DNA of 64,000 bases from Streptomyces sp. CG1 (GTDB lineage: Bacteria; Actinomycetota; Actinomycetes; Streptomycetales; Streptomycetaceae), in the NCBI RefSeq assembly GCF_041080625.1, contig NZ_CP163518.1, forward strand, positions 5,642,001 through 5,706,000. Reading direction: 5' to 3'. The position numbers and the translations under genes are program-made. The first letter of the stretch is position 1. Each line of letters begins with the position of its first letter. Below are positions 16,735-25,252 of the stretch, one piece after another. Under the pieces are notes generated by a model. The model saw only the letters and a list, made by a program, of their open reading frames with translations, was not told the origin of the DNA and did no database searches.

Positions 16735-18990
16735 ATGAGCGGTACCCGGCGCAGGCCGTCGCAGCGCACCATCTCCGGCAGTCGTGCGGCGGGTCGTCGC
16801 GGCGCGAGCAGCACCGTGTCGAGCAGACGCTGGATCGACTATCCGAGAGCGGACCGGGCGGGTGGGCGCCGCTGGCTGCCCTCGTGGCGTCAGATGCTGG
16901 CGTCGTTCCTGCTTTGCGTCGGCGCGGTGGCCGCGGCCATCGGGTACGCCTACGCCACGATCACCATCCCCGACCCCAACCCCTCGACACTGCTCCAGAA
17001 CAACGTCTACTACTGGTCCGACGGCACGGTCCTGGCGACCGACGGCAGCGTCAACCGGGAGAACGTCTCCCTGGCGCAGGTCCCGGTGGGCGTGCAGGGC
17101 GACTTCATCGCCGCCGAGAACGCCACCTTCTACTCCGACCCGGGCATCGACCCGCAGGGCATCGCGCGCGCCGTCGTGCACATGGCCGAGGGCGGCTCCG
17201 TCCAGTCCGGTTCGACGATCACCCAGCAGTTCGTCAAGAACACCTACCTCGACCAGTCGCAGACGTTCTCCCGCAAGATCAAGGAGCTGCTGATCTCTGC
17301 CAAGATCGGCGCGAGCATGAGCAAGCAGCAGATCCTCCAGGGCTATCTGAACACCTGCTACTTCGGCCGCCAGGCGAACGGCATCGAGGCCGCCGCCCGT
17401 GTGTACTACAACCTCCCGGTCGAGAAGCTGAACATGAGCCAAGGCGCCTTTCTCGCCGCCGCGGTCAACGAGCCGAGCCTTTTCCAGTACGCCGACGCCG
17501 ATCCCAAGGCGCGGGCGCAGGCACAGGCCCGCTGGTCGTGGGTGCTCGACCGGATGGTGAAGACCGGCAAGCTGACGCAGGCCCAGCGCGCCCAGTACGC
17601 GGCGGCCGGCTTCCCGGTGCCCAGGAAGTGGGCCCCGGGCTCGGGGCTCACCGGTCAGACCGGCTATATGGTCCAGCTGGCCCGGGCCTACGCCCAGCAG
17701 CACGATCCCGCCGTCACCGACAGCAGCCTGAGCCGGGGCGGTTACCAGATACACACCACCTTCGACCGCAAGAAGACGGCGGAACTGGCCGACGCCGTCG
17801 CGAAGGTGGGCGCCGAGCGCCTCGACCCCGCCCACCGGGCGGCCGACCGGAACGTGCAGGCCGGCGCCGCCTCGGTGGACCCGGCCACCGGCCGCATCCT
17901 CGCCGTCTACGGCGGTCCCGGCTACGAGCAGGCCCACTTCTCGGACAACGCCGACACTTCCGGCGTCCCGGTGGGATCGACCTTCAAACCGGTCGTCCTC
18001 GCCTCCGCGCTGCAGTACGGGGCGGTCCTGAAGCCCGGCACCTCCCCGGCGTCGGTCACTCCGGCCAGCAAGTTCAACGGCGACGACGGCATCCAGATCA
18101 AGGACCGGCAGGGCACCTACGTCACCGACGACAAGGACCCCACCGGATTCCTCCACCAGCACAACGACACCACTCACCGCTGGGGGTACATCTCGCTGCG
18201 CACGGCGATGGAGCAGTCGGTCAACACGCCGTACGTGCAGCTGGGCGAGGACGTCGGCTACGCGGACGTGGCCCGGACCGCGAAGTGCCTGGGCCTGCGC
18301 TCCGAGAGCCTCGCCGCGCCCAGCGCCGGCTTCTACATCGGGACCTCGACCCCGAGCGCCATCCGCATGGCGGGTGCCTACGCGACGTTCGCCGCTTCCG
18401 GGACGCAGACCACGCCGTACTCGGTGACCAAGGTGACCCACGACGGTACGGCGCTGCCCGGCTTCACGGCTCCGGCCCCCGTACGTGCCCTGCCGGCGGC
18501 GGTCGCCGACAACGTGACCGACGTCCTGCGCGGCGTCATCACCCGGGGCACCGGCGCCAAGGCCCAGGCCCTCGGCCGGACCGCGGCGGGCAAGACCGGG
18601 ACCACCGACGACTACCGGTCGGCCTGGTTCATCGGCTACACCCACCAACTGGCCACCTCCGTCGTCCTCTTCAAGGAGGACCCGGCCCATCCCCAGCTCC
18701 AGTCCCTGGCGGGCGTCGGCGGTCTGCGGAAGGTGTTCGGCGGCGACATCCCAACCGAGATCTGGACCCGGTACATGCACGACGCCCTGGCCGGCCTGCC
18801 CGACCTCCCCTTCCCCGCCCCCGCGTCCCTCGGTCCCGGCACCGACGAGCCCGGTGTCCCCTCCGCCTCTCCCGCCCCGGCCCCCACCAAGCACGTCGGC
18901 AGGCCCGGCGGGCGAACGACCCCCACGGCCGCCCCCAGGCCGGGCCTCCCGACGCCCGGTTCCAAATGCCGTACGCACAAGTGCCGTTGA
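16735..18990 (+). CDS. Class A penicillin-binding protein (transglycosylase/transpeptidase)
   Basis: The 751-aa bifunctional murein synthase has a basic N-terminal tail, one membrane segment (about 55-78), a GT51 domain (ENATFYSDPG near 127, QQFVKNTYLD, and GYLNTCYFGRQANGIEAAA) and a penicillin-binding transpeptidase domain with STFK (about 414), SVN (about 495) and KTGTT (about 620). A Pro/Ala-rich tail ends in CRTHKC. The ATG has a strong AGGAGAG site and lies 25 bp after matB, so cell-wall and glycan synthesis appear to be co-transcribed. Confidence 0.92.
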   Translation: MSGTRRRPSQRTISGSRAAGRRGASSTVSSRRWIDYPRADRAGGRRWLPSWRQMLASFLLCVGAVAAAIGYAYATITIPDPNPSTLLQNNVYYWSDGTVLATDGSVNRENVSLAQVPVGVQGDFIAAENATFYSDPGIDPQGIARAVVHMAEGGSVQSGSTITQQFVKNTYLDQSQTFSRKIKELLISAKIGASMSKQQILQGYLNTCYFGRQANGIEAAARVYYNLPVEKLNMSQGAFLAAAVNEPSLFQYADADPKARAQAQARWSWVLDRMVKTGKLTQAQRAQYAAAGFPVPRKWAPGSGLTGQTGYMVQLARAYAQQHDPAVTDSSLSRGGYQIHTTFDRKKTAELADAVAKVGAERLDPAHRAADRNVQAGAASVDPATGRILAVYGGPGYEQAHFSDNADTSGVPVGSTFKPVVLASALQYGAVLKPGTSPASVTPASKFNGDDGIQIKDRQGTYVTDDKDPTGFLHQHNDTTHRWGYISLRTAMEQSVNTPYVQLGEDVGYADVARTAKCLGLRSESLAAPSAGFYIGTSTPSAIRMAGAYATFAASGTQTTPYSVTKVTHDGTALPGFTAPAPVRALPAAVADNVTDVLRGVITRGTGAKAQALGRTAAGKTGTTDDYRSAWFIGYTHQLATSVVLFKEDPAHPQLQSLAGVGGLRKVFGGDIPTEIWTRYMHDALAGLPDLPFPAPASLGPGTDEPGVPSASPAPAPTKHVGRPGGRTTPTAAPRPGLPTPGSKCRTHKCR

Positions 18991-19068
18991 CCAGGGCCGG
19001 TGCGACCCCGCCAAGCCATGGTCGGGCCGAGTCACGCCACCTATAAATTGACCTGGACAACAAATAGA

Positions 19069-19090
19069 CCCCAGGCCACGGACCTGGGTT
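19069..19090. terminator. Hairpin before att copy B
   Basis: CCCAGG and CCTGGG pair around a short loop. Position and loop resemble the hairpins at 10832 and 52578, so it is another copy of the tRNA-Gly terminator. Confidence 0.6.
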
Positions 19091-19095
19091 CCTCA

Positions 19096-19141
19096 TGGAG
19101 TGGCTGACGAGAACCGAACTCGCGCTCTCAGCTTGGGAAGC
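19096..19141. repeat. att copy B: diverged tRNA-Gly 3' end
   Basis: The 46 bases match the tRNA 3' end at 52610-52655 with three mismatches. The acceptor stem is changed, so this copy is older or comes from a different element. The following GATGGCGCTT is shared with copy A. Confidence 0.85.
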
Positions 19142-19412
19142 GATGGCGCTTGCGTGGCGGCACTCCTCCTGACCTGGGGATACGCCGCCTAGCGGCAGTC
19201 TGGAGGGCTGGTTTCGCACCGCTGTTCACCGTGGTTGTCCGGTCTGTGGCCGGGGCCCAGCGAGTGGTCGTGTTCCGCCAAGTCGAGTGCCGGGATACCG
19301 GCGCGCGCGTCAAGTGGCGGGAAGAAGAACGCGCCGCCGTACGCCAGGCGACGCAGCGGTTGGCCGAGGATGCGGCCGGCCTGATGGCGGCTGCCGGCAG
19401 TACGGCGTGCCG

Positions 19413-20522
19413 TCAGCCGGTGTCTGCGGTGCGGGTGCTCCAGCGTTCCTCGACCTTGGCCAGGCGCCAGTAGCCGATGGCCACGGCCCAGACGACCACG
19501 AACAGGCCGACGATGACGTAGCCGACGTTGTCGAGGTTCAGGCCCGCGATCCAGGCGCTGACGCCATCGCTCAGCCCGAGCTTGTCGTGCAGGACGCCGA
19601 CCAGTTCGATGGTGCCGACGAAGAAGGCGACGGCGATGGACAGGCCGGTGATGGTGAGGTTGTAGAACACCTTGCGGACGGGGTTGGAGAAGGCCCACTG
19701 GTAGGCGAAGTTCATGAAGGTGCCGTCGAGGGTGTCGAACAGGCTCATGCCGGCGGCGAAGAGGAGGGGCAGGCACAGGACCGCGTACCAGGGGAGGCCG
19801 GCGGCGGCGCCGTTGCCGGCCAGGGCGAGGAGCAACACCTCGGTCGAGGTGTCGAAACCGATGCCGAAGACGAAGCCGAGGGGGAACATCTGGCCCGGGC
19901 GGCGGATGGACTTGGTGAGGCGGCCGAGAATGCGGTTCATGAAGCCGCGTGAGTCGAGGTGCGCCTCCAACTCGGCCTCGTCGTAGCGTCCGGCGCGCAT
20001 GGCTTTGAAGACGCGGGCGATGCCGAACAGCGCCACGAGGTTGAGGGCGGCGATGAGGTAGAGGAAGCCGCCGGAGACCGTGGTGCCGACGGTGCCGAGT
20101 ACCTGGTGGGTGCGGGAGCCGTCGTTCATCAGGGTGCCGGCGAGTTTCGCGCCGCCGGCGACCAGCGCCGCCATGACGACCACCACGCTGGAGTGGCCGA
20201 GCGCGAACCAGAAGCCCACTGAGACCGGCCGCTTGCCGTCGGCCATCAGCTTGCGGGTGGTGTTGTCGATCGCGGCGATGTGGTCGGCGTCGAAGGCGTG
20301 TCGCATGCCGAGGGTGTAGGCGGTGATGCCGAGGCCCACCCCGAACGCCTTGGTGCCGACCTCGTAGTGGCGCGGGACCACGAGCAGGAAGAGGATCCCG
20401 AAGGCGAGCACGTGCAGGGCGACGATCACGGCCAGGAGGCCGGCGGTTCGGACGGTGTCCTCGCGACGCCAGCGGAAGGACGGGGCGGCGGCGGTTTCGG
20501 ACACGCCTGGGGGCAGGGTCAT
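19413..20522 (-). CDS. NiCoT-family nickel/cobalt permease (HoxN/NixA type)
   Basis: The 369-aa permease has about eight membrane segments. The family signature RHAFDADHIAAIDN (HX4DH) in the second segment binds the metal ion; GHSSVVV and FGIGFDTSTE are the other two NiCoT motifs. The ATG at 20522 has a GGAG nine bases upstream; a GTG at 20540 is an alternative. It diverges from an ArsR-type regulator, so nickel or cobalt uptake is probably repressed by that protein in response to metal. Confidence 0.92.
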   Translation of the reverse strand: MTLPPGVSETAAAPSFRWRREDTVRTAGLLAVIVALHVLAFGILFLLVVPRHYEVGTKAFGVGLGITAYTLGMRHAFDADHIAAIDNTTRKLMADGKRPVSVGFWFALGHSSVVVVMAALVAGGAKLAGTLMNDGSRTHQVLGTVGTTVSGGFLYLIAALNLVALFGIARVFKAMRAGRYDEAELEAHLDSRGFMNRILGRLTKSIRRPGQMFPLGFVFGIGFDTSTEVLLLALAGNGAAAGLPWYAVLCLPLLFAAGMSLFDTLDGTFMNFAYQWAFSNPVRKVFYNLTITGLSIAVAFFVGTIELVGVLHDKLGLSDGVSAWIAGLNLDNVGYVIVGLFVVVWAVAIGYWRLAKVEERWSTRTADTG

Positions 20523-20819
20523 ACGGTCACGCTCCAGCACCTCGTGGATCAGCTTCGTGCTGCCGTGGCCGGTCTCCTGGCTGACGGGTCATCGCGCCCG
20601 CCCCTGCCTTCCCGGCCGCGAGGCCAGTGGCAATGCATGGGGCGGGAACTCCCCGATCACAGTGGCGAGGGCCGCTCCGGACTGAGCCCCTGAAGGACTG
20701 TCACCGGTCTTCCCGAACACCACGGCCCGCTCACCCTAGAAGGCCGGATGCTGAGGCTGCAAGGCTGCATAAGTGAGCAGGTATTGAGGCGGGATTTCGC
20801 GGACTGCGATGATGGGTCC

Positions 20820-21179
20820 ATGCATCTCGTCCCCGCGGAACGCGCCGGGCAGCGCACCATCGACGGCCATCGGGTCTGCGACGCCATCGCCGCCGTCGGC
20901 GAGCCCGAGCGGGTACGCGTCTGGGCCGACCGCTTCTCTCTGCTCTCGGATCCCGGGCGCCTGTCCCTGCTGCTCGCCCTTCACGAGGCCGGCCCCATCG
21001 CCGTCTCCGACCTCGCCGTCGCCACCGGCATGAGGGACACCGCCGTGTCCCAGGCCCTGCGCCTGCTGCGAACCGCAGGCATCGTCCACGGCGAGAAGGA
21101 CGGCCGAATCGTGCGCTACCGGCTCGTCGAGGGCCCGATGGCCGCGCTGCTCGAACACTGCGTGTCCCAAGAAGCATGA
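20820..21179 (+). CDS. ArsR/SmtB-family metal-responsive repressor
   Basis: This 119-aa winged-helix regulator has its recognition region at VSDLAVATGMRDTAVSQALRLLRTAG and the wing at GEKDGRIVRYRL. It starts 297 bp from, and diverges from, the NiCoT permease gene, a common layout for nickel/cobalt-sensing repressors of the NmtR type. The N-terminal His residues (MHLVP, DGHRVCD) could add metal ligands. The sensed metal is inferred from the neighbour only. Confidence 0.85.
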   Translation: MHLVPAERAGQRTIDGHRVCDAIAAVGEPERVRVWADRFSLLSDPGRLSLLLALHEAGPIAVSDLAVATGMRDTAVSQALRLLRTAGIVHGEKDGRIVRYRLVEGPMAALLEHCVSQEA

Positions 21180-21249
21180 CGAGATCAGCGGCCGCACGCG
21201 ATCGCGGCAAGCGTCGCGCGACGCTCCCGCCCAGGTGCGGCCGCTCGGT

Positions 21250-22692
21250 TCAGGCGTGTGCGTGCCCGGTACGACGGCGTGTGACCCAGCCGAGGACGAT
21301 GTCCACCGTGAGGAAGCCGGCGAGCGGGATCCCGAGCAGCGGGACGTAGTAGCCGACGACGGCGACCACCGCGACGCAGGGCACCAGCACGTACACCGGC
21401 ACCTGCCGCCAGGCACCGCGGGGAATCGGGCGGCCGAAGGCGGAGCCGCGGCCGCGCTGCCACCACATGCGGTAGCCCCAGAGGATGAGGAGGATCAGGG
21501 CCAGGGCGAGGCCGGCCAGCGCGATCTGGTTGGCGAGGCCGAACAGGGTACCGGTGTGGGCGTCGATGCCCCACCGGGTCAGTTTGGCCAGCACCGGGTA
21601 GTCGGAGAAGCGCAGGACGTCGGTGACCTTGCCGGTGGCCGGGTCGACGGCGACCGAGTCCTGCTTCTCCGGCCAGCTGCGCTGGATCTGCCGTACGACA
21701 TAGGCGGAGGAGGAGTCCGCGGGCGGCACGATCTCCACCGGGTCGGACAGGCCCTCGGCGCGGGCCGTCTTCAGTACGGCGTCGAGACCCACGTCGGACC
21801 GTGCGCCGGAGTGCGAGCCCATGTCCATGCCGTTCATGTCCATGCCCGCCATGGAGCCGTGTCCGTCGTGCCCGCTGCTCACTGTCGCGGTGACGGAGGG
21901 GGTGGACTGGCCGAGGGCTTCACGGAGGTCGCCGATGTTCGCTCCGGCGTAGGTGGACCAGGTCAGGCCGGTCGCCGACAGGAAGAACAGGCCGCCGGCC
22001 GCCCACACGCCCACCGTGCCGTGCAGGGTCAGGGAGCGCCGCCGCCCCGTGGTGCCGCGCACCTTGCGGCGGGCGCGGCGGCGGCCGAACCACAGCACCA
22101 GTCCGCCACCCGTGATCACCCACAGCCAGCTGGCGGCGAACTCGCTGTACAGGCGGCCGGTGTCGCCCAGGTGCAGGTCGCTGTGGAGTTCGTCGATCCA
22201 GGTGCGCAGTGGCAGGGCGCCGGTGGAGCCGTACTGCTCCAGCGCGCCGCGCACCTTGCCGGTGTAGGGGTCCACGAACACGGCGAGCGTGTGGTCGGCG
22301 GCCACGCCCTTGACGCCGGACAGCAGCACGCGGGTGGTCGCATCGGCCTGCGGTGACGGCCGTACGGCGGAGATGGTGCCCTCGGGGTGGGCCTTGCGGG
22401 CGGCGGTTACCTGCTGGGAGATCGGCAGCTTGTGGTCGCCGACCGGGACGGTCAGTTCGTGGGCGTACACGATCTTCTCGGCCTGGAACGAGCCCGCGTA
22501 CAGCAGTCCGGTGACCGCCGCGACGAGCAGGAACGGCGCGACGAACACGCCTGCGTAGAAGTGCAGGCGCAGCACCAGCGGGCGCAGCGCACGAAGGGCC
22601 GAGGGAGCCGCCGCAGACGCAGGGCTCAGGATCGGCTCACCGGCATCGCCGGCCGTGCGGGGTGGGGCGGTGGTGGGCGGTTCGACGGACAT
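21250..22692 (-). CDS. PepSY-domain membrane protein with a Met/His-rich loop
   Basis: The 480-aa PepSY-TM (PiuB-like) protein has four main membrane spans (about 40-60, 165-185, 215-240 and a C-terminal pair) around two PepSY domains. An outer loop at about 270-295 holds HDGHGSMAGMDMNG and MDMGSHS, a dense Met/His cluster typical of copper-binding segments. PepSY-TM proteins are linked to metal or electron handling at the membrane. It sits between the nickel pair and the copper genes. Confidence 0.85.
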   Translation of the reverse strand: MSVEPPTTAPPRTAGDAGEPILSPASAAAPSALRALRPLVLRLHFYAGVFVAPFLLVAAVTGLLYAGSFQAEKIVYAHELTVPVGDHKLPISQQVTAARKAHPEGTISAVRPSPQADATTRVLLSGVKGVAADHTLAVFVDPYTGKVRGALEQYGSTGALPLRTWIDELHSDLHLGDTGRLYSEFAASWLWVITGGGLVLWFGRRRARRKVRGTTGRRRSLTLHGTVGVWAAGGLFFLSATGLTWSTYAGANIGDLREALGQSTPSVTATVSSGHDGHGSMAGMDMNGMDMGSHSGARSDVGLDAVLKTARAEGLSDPVEIVPPADSSSAYVVRQIQRSWPEKQDSVAVDPATGKVTDVLRFSDYPVLAKLTRWGIDAHTGTLFGLANQIALAGLALALILLILWGYRMWWQRGRGSAFGRPIPRGAWRQVPVYVLVPCVAVVAVVGYYVPLLGIPLAGFLTVDIVLGWVTRRRTGHAHA

Positions 22693-22879
22693 GGGGGCTG
22701 CTCCTGCGGCGTACGGGTGTCACGTCAGCTGTCGGCTGAGCGGAACAGTGAGTTCCACTCCGTCGGTGTGATGTGGAACACCCGGTCGGTCGCGAGGGTC
22801 GGGCGGCCCGGCGTCGTGCAGCGACTGGAACAGGGAGTCGCCCATGCGGGCCGCCTTCGCGTTGCCCTGCGGCGGTCGG

Positions 22880-23089
22880 TCAGGCGATGCCGTCCAGCTT
22901 GCCTGCCTTGGCGTTGGCGACGATCGATGAGAACTGGTCGGCGCTCATCTGGACCTGCTGGCCGAAGTCGTCGGTCAGGACGATGCGGCGGTCGGTCGGG
23001 GCGGCCGGGTCGACGAACAGCTGAGGACAGCCGCAGTCGCACTCGCCGCAGAACGTGGCGACGGGTTCCAGCCCGCTGGTGTCGGACAT
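22880..23089 (-). CDS. Short Cys-rich protein (CxxCxCxC)
   Basis: An ATG at 23089 with a strong GGAGGT site gives 69 aa. The motif FCGECDCGCPQLF packs four cysteines into nine residues (about 14-22). The second half (ADQFSSIVANAKAGKL) resembles the C-terminal half of DUF397 proteins. The cysteines could bind Cu(I) or Zn, or it could be a peptide precursor; no modifying enzyme is next to it. It faces the copper-linked membrane gene at 23437. Confidence 0.65.
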   Translation of the reverse strand: MSDTSGLEPVATFCGECDCGCPQLFVDPAAPTDRRIVLTDDFGQQVQMSADQFSSIVANAKAGKLDGIA

Positions 23090-23436
23090 GCTGATCCACC
23101 TCCGTGGCATGGGATTTGCGGCACTCCGGTGTTCGGGCGGAACGGATGAAACGGACGGACCGGTGGCCGCGGGGGACTGTCCCGGGGATACCCGGCGCGT
23201 TTGCGGCGGACACGCGACCCCGTCGTATGCAGGGGGCGCGGAGGCGGCGGGTGTGCGCCCGTGCTCCTCGGAGTGCTACCGGTGCTTCGATTTCGCCAAG
23301 GTGGCTGGGAACTGAACGGCACTCGCGTCCGACTCCTAAGGAGGAGGCAGGTCGACCAGGTATGAGTCCGTGGGCGGTGATGCGTGTGCCTGGGCCGGGG
23401 GAGAGATCCTTTGGACGCGTGGCAGCATCAGGTGCC

Positions 23437-24036
23437 GTGAGTGTGTCCCTGGTGGTGCGGAGCGTGCGGGCGGCGGTGTTCGCCGTGCTGTGCGTGCTGC
23501 TCGCTGCCGGAGGGCATGCCATGGCCACGGGCATGGCGCCGTCGGTGTGGGTGCAGGCCGCTGGGTTCGTGCCGGTCTTCGCGGTCGGCTGTCTGCTGGG
23601 TGGCCGTGAGCGGTCGCTGGCCGCCATCGGCACGGGGACTCTGGCCGCCCAGGGCGGGTTGCACCTTGTCTTCCACGCCGCCGAGCCCGATCACGCCGCG
23701 ATGGTCATGCACGGCCTGCGGATGGTCCAAGCGCCCCATGCACTGACACCGCACGCCACCGCCGCGCATGCCGGGGCGGCCCTGCTGCTGACCTGGTGGC
23801 TGCGGCGCGGTGAGGTGGCACTGTGGTCGCTGCTGCGGTGGGCGGTCGCGTTCGTGCCGGGGCTTGCCGCCTGGTGGCAGGTGGCCGGCGGGGCGTGGAG
23901 CGCACCGGCCGGGCCAGGGCTGGCGCGTCGAGCCGCCGGTGAGCCGTGGGCGTTGCGGCAGGTACGGCTGAGGTACGCCGTTCACCGGCGGGGGCCGCCG
24001 CCCGGGATGTCGTACGCGCTGTCGTACGCGATCTGA
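23437..24036 (+). CDS. His-rich multi-span membrane protein, paralogue of 28248-28904
   Basis: The 199-aa protein has about five hydrophobic segments. The start RSVRAAVFAVLCVLLAAGGH is nearly the same as in the protein at 28248 (RAIRAAVFAAMCVLLAALGH), which is why the GTG at 23437 was chosen over the ATG at 23362. A His/Met-rich loop (HAAEPDHAAMVMHG, then HALTPHATAAH) lies in the middle. The function is unknown; the two copies bracket ycnI-copA-PCu(A)C, which suggests a role in copper traffic. Confidence 0.65.
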   Translation: MSVSLVVRSVRAAVFAVLCVLLAAGGHAMATGMAPSVWVQAAGFVPVFAVGCLLGGRERSLAAIGTGTLAAQGGLHLVFHAAEPDHAAMVMHGLRMVQAPHALTPHATAAHAGAALLLTWWLRRGEVALWSLLRWAVAFVPGLAAWWQVAGGAWSAPAGPGLARRAAGEPWALRQVRLRYAVHRRGPPPGMSYALSYAI

Positions 24037-24075
24037 ACCCGACATCCCTTCTTCCGTACGGAGATTCCTCACCTC

Positions 24076-24816
24076 ATGTCCAGGACCCGCACCACCCTGC
24101 GCCGCGCCGGCGCCGTCACGGCCCTGACCGCCGCGGGACTTCTCGCTGCCGCGGGCGTGGCCTCGGCGCACGTCACCGTCCACCCCGACAGCTACGCCAA
24201 GGGCGCCACCGACGGCGTGCTGACCTTCCGTGTCCCCAACGAGGAGGACAACGCCTCCACCACCAAGGTCCAGGTCTTCCTGCCCACCGACCACCCCGTC
24301 CTCGGCGTGCTCGTCCACCCCCAGGACGGCTGGACCGCCCAGGTCACCAACACCAAGCTCAAGACGCCCGTCAAGACCGACGACGGCACCATCACCGATG
24401 CCGTCTCCGAGATCACCTTCAGCGGCGGCAAGATCGCGCCTGGCCAGTACGAGGACTTCAACGTCGCCTTCGGCCAGCTGCCCGACGACACCGACCAGCT
24501 GAGCTTCAAGACCCTGCAGACGTACTCCGACGGCAAGGTCGTCCGCTGGATCGAGGAGGCCCAGGGCGGCCAGGAGCCGGAGAACCCGGCGCCCGTGCTC
24601 AAGTTCACCGCCAAGGGCACGGAGGACGGCGGTGGCACCTCGACCGCCTCGCCGGCGGGTTCGAAGGGCTCCGACAGCGCCAAGTCGACCACCTCGGCCA
24701 GCGACTCGACCGCCCGCGGTCTCGGCATCGCCGGGCTGGTCGTCGGCGTGCTGGGGCTCGCGGCGGCGGGCTTCGCCGTCGTACGCGGCCGTTCCGCCGG
24801 ATCTCGGGCGGAGTAG
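24076..24816 (+). CDS. YcnI-family (DUF1775) copper-associated membrane-anchored protein
   Basis: The 246-aa protein has a signal peptide ending ASA and a mature chain starting HVTVHPDSY, where the N-terminal His is the known Cu(II) ligand of YcnI domains. A beta-sandwich domain (to about residue 175), a Ser/Thr-rich linker and a C-terminal anchor segment (GLGIAGLVVGVLGLAAAGF) follow. It acts outside the cell next to the CopA and PCu(A)C genes, forming a typical extracytoplasmic copper set. Confidence 0.9.
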   Translation: MSRTRTTLRRAGAVTALTAAGLLAAAGVASAHVTVHPDSYAKGATDGVLTFRVPNEEDNASTTKVQVFLPTDHPVLGVLVHPQDGWTAQVTNTKLKTPVKTDDGTITDAVSEITFSGGKIAPGQYEDFNVAFGQLPDDTDQLSFKTLQTYSDGKVVRWIEEAQGGQEPENPAPVLKFTAKGTEDGGGTSTASPAGSKGSDSAKSTTSASDSTARGLGIAGLVVGVLGLAAAGFAVVRGRSAGSRAE

Positions 24817-25006
24817 CGCACCTGCCCTGCCGACGGTAGCCGTCGGCAGGGCAGCGTCCCGTCGCCGTGGCCCTCGGGCACAGTTGTCCCTTTCGTGACG
24901 CGGACCACAACGCTGCTCCGGAACTCGACCCCCGGCGGCCCCGACTCCTGATGCAGTACGGCGCGATCCGACCGACGCCGTACGACGTGATCTGGAGACG
25001 CGGTTG

Positions 25007-25252
25007 ATGGACGAGTCCCGGCAAATCTCCTCCGGCGCGGGTGCGGTGTTGCGGAAGCTCGTGCCTCCGCCCGCCCTGTGCGGATTCCTTCTCCTGCTGG
25101 CGCTGATGTTCGCGGTGTCGTACGCCGTCGGTGCCGCCGCCGGGCCCGTCGCGCCCGGCATGCACGGCACCGGCACGAGCCAGGGGGACGGCGATCCCGG
25201 CGGGGGCGGCGGCACGGGCGACATGGGGGACATGCACGAGGGTGGCCACTGA
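25007..25252 (+). CDS. Small membrane protein with Met/His/Gly-rich tail
   Basis: The 81-aa protein has one membrane segment (about 23-46) and an outer tail with MHGTG and GDMGDMHEGGH. The stop overlaps the ATG of the copper ATPase (TGATG), so the two are coupled in translation. The tail may hand copper to or from the ATPase. A TTG at 25004 is an alternative start. Confidence 0.65.
   Translation: MDESRQISSGAGAVLRKLVPPPALCGFLLLLALMFAVSYAVGAAAGPVAPGMHGTGTSQGDGDPGGGGGTGDMGDMHEGGH

Larger units (their letters stand above)
18991..19412. other. Junction region with att copy B
   Basis: Between the PBP and the nickel transporter there is no gene. The stretch holds a hairpin and att copy B (listed separately). 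The 110 bases after the att copy resemble 10910-11020, both containing CCGTGGTTGTCCGGTCT, as expected for arms of related attachment sites. Confidence 0.7.

Noticed and set aside
14001..16814. 937-codon minus-strand frame opposite matB
   Set aside because: Antisense shadow; the plus strand carries clear NodB and GT2 motifs.
16447..19035. 862-codon minus-strand frame opposite the PBP
   Set aside because: Antisense shadow without motifs; the plus strand has GT51 and transpeptidase boxes.
22725..22845. Small minus-strand frames with MGDSLFQSLHDAG and, in another frame, FHITPTEWNSLF
   Set aside because: They could be one short frameshifted gene, but evidence is too thin to list it.
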